Assembly: GCA_035476635.1 (NCBI GenBank)
Contig: DATILI010000013.1
Location: 1-22,478 of the forward strand
DNA from: DATILI01 sp035476635
GTDB taxonomy: Bacteria > Pseudomonadota > Gammaproteobacteria > Burkholderiales > Burkholderiaceae_C
DNA length: 22,478 bases
Reading direction: 5' to 3'
The notes beneath the pieces were generated by a model. That model made no database searches and was not told the DNA's origin. It saw nothing but the letters and a program-made list of their open reading frames with translations. This document shows, one piece after another, positions 6,929 to 14,100 of this stretch. Position 1 is the first letter of the stretch, and every line of letters begins with the position of its first letter. Position numbers and translations under genes: made by a program.

Positions 6929-8505
6929 AACCTCCGGCGCAATGGGACGCCATCTGTGTCGGCGCGGGGATCACGAGCCTGGCGTTCTGCGCCCATCTGA
7001 TCGCGCGCCGGCCTGCCACGCGGATCCTGGTGATCGACAAGCACAGCGTCGCCGGCGGCTACGCGAGCGTGTTCGAGCGGCCCAAGGCGCCCGGCGTGTT
7101 CGACTGCAGCCTGCACAAGCTGAGCGGCATGGGTGAGGGCGGCAATTTGCGCAGGATGTTCGAGTCGCTGGGGCTGGACAGGGAGCTGACGCTCGTCACG
7201 CCGTCCACGTATTTCGAGGCCTGCCTGCCCGAGGGCAGCTTCGTCCTGGGCAACAGCCACCCGGCCGCCGAACGCGCCCTGGTCGAGCGGTTCCCGGCCG
7301 AGCGGCAGGCGATCGTCGACTTTTTCAGGGAAGTCAACACCTACGGCCGGCACGGCTACTACCAGTTCCAGATGATGGAGGGGACCTATGAAGCCGACTT
7401 CGCCGAGCTACGCCATGCGCACCGCCACCTGAAGCATGTCTCGGTCAGCGACGCGTTGGCCGCGCGATTCCAGGATGGCCTGCTGCGCGAGATCATCGGC
7501 GCCACGGCGGTCTACGTGGGCGGCTTCCCCGAGGACCTGAGCTACCTGTATTTCCTGCACGTCGTCTACGCGACCCTGTGCAAGAGCAACGCCTACGTGC
7601 AGGGCGCATCGCAGGCGCTGTCGAACAGCCTGGCCCGGCGCGTCACCGACGCGGGCGGGGCGGTGATGCTCGACACGGCGGTGCAGCGGATCGTCGAGGA
7701 CGCCGACGGCAACGCGGTCGGGGTGGACACCGCGCAGGGCCGCTTCCTGTCGAACCGGGTCTACGTCAATGCATCGCCCCATTACGCGATGAGGAACCTG
7801 TTCGCGGCCAGCGCGAAGATGGGGGCCGTGGATGCGAAGCTGCGAGCGCTCAAGCCCTCCCGCTCGACCACGACGGTGTACCTCACCTGCGACCAGCGGC
7901 CCTCCGAGCTCGGCCTGGCCAGTTGCGAGACCATGATCTTCGCCGGCACGCACCAGAGTTCCCTCGCAGAGCGAGCGCGGGCACACGCGGCCCCCGAGGA
8001 CCAGGCGCTCTGCGAGCACGCCTTCTGGCACAGCTCTCCGATGGAAGTTACCAACTACAACCTGCTCGACCCCGCCGGGGGCAACGTGGTTTGCCTCAAC
8101 GTGCTGGACTCGATCGGCCATTGGCCCGAACGCAGGGCCGCAACCTACAAGGCGAAGAAGCAGCGTGCGATCGACGCGATGCTCGGCCGGCTCTTCGCGG
8201 CCAAGCCGCAGCTCGAGGGGCACGTCGCCTATTGCGAGCTGTCGTCCCCGCGCACCTACCAGCGGTTCACCAACAACACCGACGGCGCCGGGTACGGGGC
8301 GATGGTCGGGCTGGACATGTCGGGACACGCCTTCCATCGGCAGTTCCCTGTCAAGGGCGTGCACTTCCTGAGTGCCTGGGTGGCCGGCCCCAGCTATGAG
8401 GCGGCATTCGGCTACGCCGAGATGAAAGCCAAACAGTGGACGGCTTCGGCGGCGCCGGCGGCGCGCGCGCCGTCCCGGCACGAAGAAGCGAAGGAGACCG
8501 CATGA
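6925..8505 (+). CDS. CrtI/phytoene-desaturase-like FAD-dependent oxidoreductase
   Basis: About 526 residues. An N-terminal dinucleotide-binding fold is evident (AICVGAGITSLAF, GxGxxS variant at 13-18; acidic residue in LVIDKHS; then AGGYASVF). A C-terminal FAD/substrate-lobe motif is near FLSAWVAGPSYEAAFGYAEM. This is the amine-oxidase/phytoene desaturase/carotenoid isomerase/retinol saturase superfamily, which desaturates, isomerises or reduces conjugated lipids, usually membrane-associated. Within an acyl assembly set it may act on a polyenoyl chain. Two starts are possible: GTG at 6901 (overlap 28 bases, no ribosome site) or TTG at 6925-6927, which has GGAGG (6916-6920) 4 bases upstream and overlaps the previous TGA; the second is preferred. 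The C-terminus is low-complexity Ala/Pro/Arg and probably disordered. It ends in an ATGA overlap with the FabG-like gene. Confidence 0.82.
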   Translation: MKPPAQWDAICVGAGITSLAFCAHLIARRPATRILVIDKHSVAGGYASVFERPKAPGVFDCSLHKLSGMGEGGNLRRMFESLGLDRELTLVTPSTYFEACLPEGSFVLGNSHPAAERALVERFPAERQAIVDFFREVNTYGRHGYYQFQMMEGTYEADFAELRHAHRHLKHVSVSDALAARFQDGLLREIIGATAVYVGGFPEDLSYLYFLHVVYATLCKSNAYVQGASQALSNSLARRVTDAGGAVMLDTAVQRIVEDADGNAVGVDTAQGRFLSNRVYVNASPHYAMRNLFAASAKMGAVDAKLRALKPSRSTTTVYLTCDQRPSELGLASCETMIFAGTHQSSLAERARAHAAPEDQALCEHAFWHSSPMEVTNYNLLDPAGGNVVCLNVLDSIGHWPERRAATYKAKKQRAIDAMLGRLFAAKPQLEGHVAYCELSSPRTYQRFTNNTDGAGYGAMVGLDMSGHAFHRQFPVKGVHFLSAWVAGPSYEAAFGYAEMKAKQWTASAAPAARAPSRHEEAKETA

Positions 8506-9257
8506 ACCCGTCAGCAGGCGCGGGCAAGCGCTGGGTACTCGTCACCGGCGGAAGCCGGGGCATCGGGCGCGGCATCGTCGAGGCGTTCGCCGCAGCCGGC
8601 TACGACACGGTCTTTGTCTACCAGAGGTCGGACGAGGCCGCACAGGCCCTGGAGCAGATGGTCGAAACGGCGGGCGGAAAAGCCCATGGCTTTCGCTGCG
8701 ACTGCACCGACGAGGCGGCGGTGCAGTCGCTGGCCGAAGGACTTCTCTCCAGGCGTGGGGCGCCCTATGCGGTCATCAACAATGCTGGGATCGCCCAGGA
8801 TGTCGCGCTCATGCGCATGACCGGCGGCCAATGGCGCGGCGTGCTGGAAACGAATTTGAACTCCGCATTCTTCGTCACGCGCGGCTTCGTGGGTGCGATG
8901 GTCGAGCAGGGTGATGGCGTGATCCTGCAGATGAGTTCGGTGACGGGGATCAAGGGCAACGCCGGCCAGACCAACTATGGGGCCAGCAAGGCCGGCATGA
9001 TCGGCATGACGAAGTCGCTCGCCCTCGAACTGGCGCGCTTCAACGTCCGGGTCAATGCCGTCGTCCCCGGTTTCATTGCCACCGAAATGGTCGACCAGAT
9101 CCCGGAGGCACAGCAGACGTCCATCAAGAGAGGCATCCCTCTGCGCCGCTTCGGCACTGTCAAGGAGGTCGCCGCGCTGTGCCTGTTCCTGGCGTCGGCC
9201 GATGGCGCCTACATGACGGGGCAGACCTTCGTGATCGACGGCGGCCTCGCCGCCTGA
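8502..9257 (+). CDS. FabG-like 3-oxoacyl-ACP reductase (SDR)
   Basis: A 251-residue classical short-chain dehydrogenase. It has TGGSRGIG (residues 15-22, NADPH-binding), NNAG (93-96), and the catalytic tetrad Asn118, Ser146, Tyr159 and Lys163 in SSVTG...NYGASKAG, plus the PGFIATEM stretch and a C-terminal VIDGG. It should reduce the 3-oxoacyl-ACP produced by the ketosynthase to 3-hydroxyacyl-ACP, completing the KS-KR-DH set; no enoyl reductase is encoded, so double bonds may be kept. The start at 8502 is fixed by AGGAG 5 bases upstream and a 4-base ATGA overlap with the preceding gene, indicating translational coupling. It could instead act on a hydroxyl introduced later by an oxygenase. Confidence 0.92.
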   Translation: MNPSAGAGKRWVLVTGGSRGIGRGIVEAFAAAGYDTVFVYQRSDEAAQALEQMVETAGGKAHGFRCDCTDEAAVQSLAEGLLSRRGAPYAVINNAGIAQDVALMRMTGGQWRGVLETNLNSAFFVTRGFVGAMVEQGDGVILQMSSVTGIKGNAGQTNYGASKAGMIGMTKSLALELARFNVRVNAVVPGFIATEMVDQIPEAQQTSIKRGIPLRRFGTVKEVAALCLFLASADGAYMTGQTFVIDGGLAA

Positions 9258-9279
9258 CGCCACCGGGAGGAAGCATTCC

Positions 9280-9624
9280 ATGACCTATGTCGTCACAGAG
9301 ATGTGCATTGGCTGCAAGCACACCAGCTGCGTGCCGGTGTGCCCGGTCGATTGTTTTCGCGAAGGCGAGAATTTTCTCGTGATCGATCCCGACGAGTGCG
9401 TGGACTGCGGCTTGTGCGAGATCGAATGCCCGGTCGGGGCGATCCGGGCGAAGAGCGACCTGACGCAGGACACCTTTCACTACGCGCAGCTCAATGCCAC
9501 CCTGGCCAAAGTCTGGCCCCCGATCGACCGGGCCAAACCGGCCTTGCCCGAAGCCGATCGATGGGCCCGGGTGTCCGGGAAGCTCGAGCACCTGATCCGC
9601 GGCCCGGAGGGCCAGCCGCAATGA
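9280..9624 (+). CDS. Two-cluster ferredoxin, FdxA/7Fe-8Fe type
   Basis: A 114-residue ferredoxin. Two cluster motifs are seen: C9-x2-C12-x4-C17-x3-C21-P and C40-x2-C43-x2-C46-x3-C50-P, with an additional Cys25 in the PVDCF segment characteristic of FdxA-like proteins. All eight canonical cysteines are present, so two [4Fe-4S], or one [3Fe-4S] and one [4Fe-4S], clusters are possible. The C-terminal 50 residues extend past the clusters, as in FdxA. GGGAGG lies 9 bases before the ATG. As a member of the operon it probably supplies electrons to one of the diiron oxygenases (AurF-like or HDO) rather than serving general metabolism. It ends in an ATGA overlap with the exporter. Confidence 0.9.
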   Translation: MTYVVTEMCIGCKHTSCVPVCPVDCFREGENFLVIDPDECVDCGLCEIECPVGAIRAKSDLTQDTFHYAQLNATLAKVWPPIDRAKPALPEADRWARVSGKLEHLIRGPEGQPQ

Positions 9625-10835
9625 GCAGACACGAACGTGTCCACGGCGCGGCCGTGGCACCCAAGGGACTGCTGGTGTCGCTGACCGTGCTGGTCATGCT
9701 GGCCACGCTCGCGACCAACCTCTACCTGCCGTCGCTGCCCGGCATTGCCGCGGAGTTCGGCGCCGATGCCGGCGGCGCCCGCGCGAGCCTGACCGCGTTC
9801 CTGGCGGCCTTCGCTGTGGCGCACCTTTTCTGGGGCCCGGTGTCGGACCGCTGGGGACGGCGTCCGGTGCTGATGGCCGGCGTGGTCCTCTACACGCTGG
9901 CGAGCGCCGCCTGTTCAGTCGCGCCGAACCTCGAGTTCCTGCTGGTGGCGCGCGCGTTGCAGGGAGTCGGCGCGTGCGCGGCGTCAGTGCTGGTGCGCGC
10001 CATTGCGCGCGACTGGTACAAAGGCGCCGAGCTGGCCCGTGCCCTGGCGATCATCCTGACGCTGATGACCGCGGCGCCGGGTTTCTCGCCCCTGCTGGGC
10101 GGGATCATCGAGATGACCTTGGGGTGGCGTGCCGACTTCGTTCTCCTGGCCCTGGTTGGCGCCTGCGCGATCGTGCTCACGTGGCGATCGATCCCCGAGA
10201 GCAATGTGGCGCGGGCCGCGCCACTGTCGGTGCGACGCCTGCTCTCGGATTACCGGCGCATCGCGACCACGCCGGAGTTTCTCGGCCCGACGCTGGCCAC
10301 CAGCCTGGGCGTCGGTGGGCTGTTCGCCTTCTTCGCCAGCGCGCCCACCATCTTCATCGCGCACCTGGGCGTTTCTCCGGCCCTGTTCGGCGTCGTGCCG
10401 GCCGTGCTCGTCTTCGCCCTGTTCGCGGGGGGCGCCGCATCCGCAGGGCTGCGGCGGCGGTTCGGCGCGAATGGCGCGATCCTCATCGCGGCGCTGCTGA
10501 TGGTAGCGGGCGGCGCGGGCATGTCGGTGCTCTTCCTCGCCCGTGAGGTCGGCTGGATGGAGGTGCTGCTGCCCCTTGTCCTCTACCTGCCCGGCATCGG
10601 CATCGTGAATCCGGTGGCGACAGCGGCCGCCATGGAGCCGTTTCCACACAACGCGGGGACCGCGGCCGCGCTGAACGGCTTCTTCCAGTCGACGGGGTCC
10701 TCCTGCGGCATCGCGCTGCTGGGCTTCTTCCCGCTGCCGATGGGCCTGCCCCTGACGCTGATGACCTGTTCGATCGGCGCACTGCTTGCCGCCGCGCTAT
10801 GTATCGCGACGCGCCGACCCGCCGTCGCCAACTGA
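9621..10835 (+). CDS. MFS exporter, Bcr/CflA family
   Basis: A 404-residue inner-membrane transporter with about 12 hydrophobic helices. MFS motif A is at about 72-85 (GPVSDRWGRRPVLM), and the first helix ends ATNLYLPSLPGIAAEF, a hallmark of the Bcr/CflA drug:H+ antiporter branch. ALQGVGACAASVLVRAIARD in helix 4 to loop is also typical. The start at 9621 overlaps the ferredoxin stop by 4 bases (ATGA), and upstream open sequence is out of family. Placed in the middle of the operon, it most simply exports the cluster's product or a toxic intermediate and may give self-resistance. An antibiotic-efflux role unrelated to the cluster is less likely given the coupling. Confidence 0.9.
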   Translation: MSRHERVHGAAVAPKGLLVSLTVLVMLATLATNLYLPSLPGIAAEFGADAGGARASLTAFLAAFAVAHLFWGPVSDRWGRRPVLMAGVVLYTLASAACSVAPNLEFLLVARALQGVGACAASVLVRAIARDWYKGAELARALAIILTLMTAAPGFSPLLGGIIEMTLGWRADFVLLALVGACAIVLTWRSIPESNVARAAPLSVRRLLSDYRRIATTPEFLGPTLATSLGVGGLFAFFASAPTIFIAHLGVSPALFGVVPAVLVFALFAGGAASAGLRRRFGANGAILIAALLMVAGGAGMSVLFLAREVGWMEVLLPLVLYLPGIGIVNPVATAAAMEPFPHNAGTAAALNGFFQSTGSSCGIALLGFFPLPMGLPLTLMTCSIGALLAAALCIATRRPAVAN

Positions 10836-10867
10836 CCGTCAACAAATTGGTTCACAAGGAGAGAAAA

Positions 10868-12157
10868 ATGCCTGCAAACGAGCAATACGACGTAGCCATC
10901 GTCGGAGCCAGCCTGTCCGGCTGCGCCGCCGCCATCTTCTTCGGGCGGCATGGCCTGAAGGTGGCGCTGATCGAGCGCGACACGGACCCGTCCGCCTACA
11001 AGAAGATATGCACCCACCTCATCCAGTCCAGCGCGACACCCACTCTCCAGCGGCTGGGCCTGGCCGGGCCGATCGAGGCGGCGGGCGGCGTGCGGCAGGT
11101 CCTGGACATCTGGACGTCGTGGGGATGGATAGGCGACACGCAGGAGCCGGCTGACCGGCCGGCGTATGGGTACAACCTTCGCCGCGAAAAACTGGACCCG
11201 ATGGTGCGCAGGATGGCGGCCGATACCCAAGGGGTCGACTTCATCCAGGGACATTCCGTGAAGGCCCTGGTGATGAAGGACCGCGTCGCGGTGGGTGTCG
11301 AAACCACCAGCCAGTCCGAGGCGCCCCGCCAGATCCTGGCTCGGCTGGTCGTCGCGGCCGACGGGCGCAACTCCACGCTGGCGCAGCTGGCCGGCGCCAA
11401 GACCAAGGTCACGCCCAACGCGCGCTTCACGTATTCGGCCTACTACAAGGACCTGCCGATGCCGAAGTCGAGCACCTCGCAGATCTACTTCCTGGATCCC
11501 GATTGGGCATCGGTCCTGCGCACCGATGACGGCCTCGTGATGCTGGGCGCCATGCCGACGGCCGACAAGCTGCCTTCCTGGAAAGGCAACATCGAGGAGC
11601 AGTTCCTGAAGTACTTCGACGCCATTCCCACGGCGCCGTCGCCGCGGAAGGGGACCCGCGTGTCGCCATTCCTGGGCATGCTGAAGATGCCGATGATGTC
11701 CCGCCCGCCGGTCCACTCGGGCATCGCATTCATCGGCGATGCAGCCATGACGGCGGACCCGTTGTGGGGCGTGGGTTGCGGCTTCGCCTTCCAGACCGCC
11801 GAATGGCTCTTCGACGCCGTGAGCCCGGCGCTGGATGGGCAGGAGAGCCTGGCGCGGGGGCTGTCGTTCTATGCGCGGCAACACAAGAAGCGGCTGGGCG
11901 GGCACGAGTTCGTCATGAAGGACTACTGTTCCGGGCGTCGCTACAACCACATCGAGACGCTCATGAATTCGGCCGGCGCGCGGGACCCGGTGTGCGCGTC
12001 CCACATCGTCGCGTTCGGCAGCCGCAACACCAGCCTGATGCAGTTCATGGCGCCGGCAGCCATCGCGCGTGCGGCCTGGGTCAACACCAAGCACGCGCTG
12101 GGGCTGGGCGGCGGGTACCGCCTGGACTCGCCCGTTCCGGAAAAGGATCTCGTGTGA
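10868..12157 (+). CDS. FAD-dependent monooxygenase/reductase-like protein
   Basis: A 429-residue flavoprotein of the glutathione-reductase-fold class A monooxygenase/geranylgeranyl reductase group. The FAD motifs are VGASLSGCAAAIFF (residues 12-25, with Ser in place of the second glycine, a variant seen in this group), Glu36 binding ribose, the AADGRNS motif (163-169) and FIGDAAMTADPLWGVG (288-303). No WxWxIP tryptophan-halogenase motif is seen. The enzyme may hydroxylate, epoxidise or reduce a cluster intermediate, in the cytosol or at the membrane. The start at 10868 has AAGGAGAG just upstream; 32 bases separate it from the exporter. Its stop overlaps the next gene by 4 bases (GTGA). Reaction and substrate are not deducible. 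Confidence 0.82.
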   Translation: MPANEQYDVAIVGASLSGCAAAIFFGRHGLKVALIERDTDPSAYKKICTHLIQSSATPTLQRLGLAGPIEAAGGVRQVLDIWTSWGWIGDTQEPADRPAYGYNLRREKLDPMVRRMAADTQGVDFIQGHSVKALVMKDRVAVGVETTSQSEAPRQILARLVVAADGRNSTLAQLAGAKTKVTPNARFTYSAYYKDLPMPKSSTSQIYFLDPDWASVLRTDDGLVMLGAMPTADKLPSWKGNIEEQFLKYFDAIPTAPSPRKGTRVSPFLGMLKMPMMSRPPVHSGIAFIGDAAMTADPLWGVGCGFAFQTAEWLFDAVSPALDGQESLARGLSFYARQHKKRLGGHEFVMKDYCSGRRYNHIETLMNSAGARDPVCASHIVAFGSRNTSLMQFMAPAAIARAAWVNTKHALGLGGGYRLDSPVPEKDLV

Positions 12158-13362
12158 TTGAAGCGACCGGCACGGAGGACCAGGCCCTGGACTTCCTGGT
12201 GAACAGGAACGACCTGGCCGACTGCAAGCTGGTGGCTGCGACGCCGCCCGGGCGCCAGGAACTGCGCCCAGGCCAGGTGCTGATGGAAATATCCAAATTC
12301 GGCCTGAGCTCCAACAACATTACTTATGCAGTGCTGGGCGAGTCCCTGGGCTATTGGAAGTACTTTCCGGCCGAGGATGGGTGGGGCCGCATCCCGGCCT
12401 GGGGTTTCGGCCGCGTCATGAAGACGAGGCACGCGCAGATCGAGGAAGGCGACCGCATCTACGGCTACTTTCCCATCTCCACCCATCACGTGGCGGAATT
12501 CGGGCCAGCTGCAGGCGAATTGTTCGTCGAGACCTCGGCGCATCGCTCGGCGCTGCCCGCGGTCTACAACCGCTACACGCGGAGCGCCCGCAACGGCCGG
12601 GCCGATCCGCTCAGGGACGATCTTCACGTCGTGCTCAGGCCGCTGTTCACCACCTCGTGGCTGCTGGACGACTTCCTGGCCGACAACGGGTACTTCGGGG
12701 CGCGGACTCTGGTCATCTCCAGCGCTTCCAGCAAGACCGCCCTGGGGCTTGCCTTTCTGCTGTCGCGCAGGAAGGACCGGCCGTTCGAGATCGTCGGCCT
12801 GACGGCCGGCGCCAACATGGCGTTCGTGAAGCGCACAGGCTTCTTCGACGCCGTACTCGCCTACGAAAGCCTGGACGCCATCCCCCGGGGCCACCCGGCG
12901 GTGTTCGTCGACATGGCGGGCAACGGGGAGGTGGCGAGTGCGGTCCATCACCACCTGGCCGGGGAACTGAAATACAGCTGCAGGGTGGGCCTGACCCATT
13001 GGAACAAGCCGGCCCGGGAAGAGGCATTGCCCGGCGCGGCGCCGGCCCTGTTCTTTGCGCCGGCGCAGAGCCACAAGCGCGTACAGGAATGGGGTGCGGA
13101 GGAATTCCGGCGGCGCCTCGATGCAGCCTGGGAGCAGCTTGCCGAGATGGCAGCCCGGCATCTGGACATCGTCCGCGTCAGCGGCCCGGCATCGGTGTCC
13201 CGCGTATACCGCGACCTGCTGGACCGGGGTGCGCGCCCTGAGCAGGGCCATGTTCTTTCATGGTCGAGCCCCGCCCGCCCGACAAACACGCCACTTCAAC
13301 ACTTGAGGATCGACAACCATGTCCCACGCAACCCCCCAGAAAAACGCGCCCGGCGCCGGTGA
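12154..13362 (+). CDS. DUF2855 family protein, MDR-like
   Basis: A 402-residue protein. Residues 40-120 look like a GroES-type domain (PGQVLMEISKFGLSSNNITY, GWGRIPAWGFGRV, GDRIYGYFPISTHHV). Residues 180-260 look like a Rossmann domain (ARTLVISSASSKTALGLAF, IVGLTAGANMAFVKRTG, VFVDMAGNGEV). This is the DUF2855 pattern, a distant medium-chain dehydrogenase/reductase relative without the usual GxGxxG or zinc ligands. Function is unknown; a reductase of activated double bonds or thioesters is one possibility. The start is GTG at 12154, overlapping the previous TGA (GTGA) with AAGGA 6 bases before it. The C-terminus runs 44 bases into the next gene, and its last ~45 residues are Arg/Pro-rich and unlike the family, so the ancestral stop may have been lost. 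Confidence 0.75.
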   Translation: MIEATGTEDQALDFLVNRNDLADCKLVAATPPGRQELRPGQVLMEISKFGLSSNNITYAVLGESLGYWKYFPAEDGWGRIPAWGFGRVMKTRHAQIEEGDRIYGYFPISTHHVAEFGPAAGELFVETSAHRSALPAVYNRYTRSARNGRADPLRDDLHVVLRPLFTTSWLLDDFLADNGYFGARTLVISSASSKTALGLAFLLSRRKDRPFEIVGLTAGANMAFVKRTGFFDAVLAYESLDAIPRGHPAVFVDMAGNGEVASAVHHHLAGELKYSCRVGLTHWNKPAREEALPGAAPALFFAPAQSHKRVQEWGAEEFRRRLDAAWEQLAEMAARHLDIVRVSGPASVSRVYRDLLDRGARPEQGHVLSWSSPARPTNTPLQHLRIDNHVPRNPPEKRARRR

Positions 13363-13582
13363 GCTTTCGCGCGTCGAGACCGCCGCCGCCGTGTCCGAGT
13401 GCCCGGATCGCCCGGGCATGTGGACGATCCAGACCGTGGGAAGCGACAGCGGCAACGACGAGTGCGTCGCCACCTTCGGCGGGCCGCATGCCAAGGATCG
13501 TGCGGTCGAATACGCCTTTGCCAAATTCGCCGCCGTGCTGTGCGAGCAGAACGCCGGCCAGGGCAGCGGGGCACGCCGATGA
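13319..13582 (+). CDS. Small hypothetical protein (87 aa)
   Basis: I do not recognise a family. The frame overlaps the DUF2855 gene by 44 bases at its start and the flavoprotein gene by 4 bases (ATGA) at its end, which supports it being real and coupled. Residues 1-25 are low complexity; the core has MWTIQTVGSDSGNDECVATFGG then PHAKDRAVEYAFAKFAAVL, suggesting a short beta hairpin followed by a helix, and there are Cys28, Cys49 and Cys75. No signal peptide or membrane segment. The fold is reminiscent of small DUF2188-like beta-beta-alpha proteins, but that is a weak impression. It might be an accessory or chaperone subunit for a neighbouring oxidoreductase. A weak GAGGA lies about 11 bases before the ATG. 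Confidence 0.6.
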   Translation: MSHATPQKNAPGAGELSRVETAAAVSECPDRPGMWTIQTVGSDSGNDECVATFGGPHAKDRAVEYAFAKFAAVLCEQNAGQGSGARR

Positions 13583-14100
13583 GCGCACGGCAGGACGAGG
13601 GGGGCGGCAGCGCGCGGGTGGACGAATTCCTCGCGGCCGCCCGTGACACGGTCGCGAAGGTCAAGAACTGCTGGATCGTCACGATGGGCGCCGGCGGCGT
13701 GCCGAATGCGCGCGTCGTGTCGCCCATCCCCGGGGTGGCGCAGGACGCGGACTGGACGGTCTGGTTCCTGACCAGCAACGGCTCGCGCAAGGCGGCGGAC
13801 ATCCGGGCCGATGCCTGGGTCACGCTGGGCTTCCAGCACGACGCCGACAGTGCCTATGCGGTGCTGGCCGGACGCGCGGAGATCGTCGAAGGCCGGGCCG
13901 ACCTGGCCAACCGCTGGAACGCGGACTGGAACACGGTGTTCCCCGCCGGCCCGAGCGATCCCGATGCGGTGTTCGTCAAGGTCGAAGTCGAGCGCATCGA
14001 ACTTTGGAACCTCGCGCATGGAGTGACGCCGGCGCCCTTCGGAAAGCGCGCCGCCACGCTCAAGCTCACCGCGCCGGGCCAATGGATCCGCGATGCCTGA
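13579..14100 (+). CDS. Pyridoxamine 5'-phosphate oxidase-fold flavoprotein (general stress protein 26-like)
   Basis: A 173-residue split-barrel protein. The pattern NCWIVTMGAGGVPNARVVSP, then WTVWFLTSNGSRKAADI, VTLGFQHDADSAYAVLAGRAEIV and FVKVEVERIELWN matches the PPOX/GSP26 family that binds FMN (sometimes F420 or haem) as a dimer. True PdxH residues for pyridoxamine phosphate are not evident, so a vitamin B6 role is unlikely; a flavin reductase or redox tailoring role is more plausible. The start is set by a 4-base ATGA overlap with the small upstream gene, and it overlaps the ligase gene by 8 bases. Embedded in the operon, it may reduce an unsaturated or N-oxidised intermediate or supply reduced flavin. 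That assignment is inference. Confidence 0.78.
   Translation: MSARQDEGGGSARVDEFLAAARDTVAKVKNCWIVTMGAGGVPNARVVSPIPGVAQDADWTVWFLTSNGSRKAADIRADAWVTLGFQHDADSAYAVLAGRAEIVEGRADLANRWNADWNTVFPAGPSDPDAVFVKVEVERIELWNLAHGVTPAPFGKRAATLKLTAPGQWIRDA

Noticed and set aside
10868..12157. FAD protein as a tryptophan-type halogenase
   Set aside because: The WxWxIP motif and the halogenase active-site lysine context are not seen; W82-T-S-W-G-W-I is a different pattern near the N-terminus.
11941..13251. 436-residue minus-strand frame opposite the FMO and DUF2855 genes
   Set aside because: Antisense shadow of well-supported coupled genes; no domain or ribosome site.
13579..14100. PdxH pyridoxamine phosphate oxidase
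   Set aside because: Only the split-barrel fold pattern matches; PdxH substrate-binding residues are not recognised, and context is biosynthetic.
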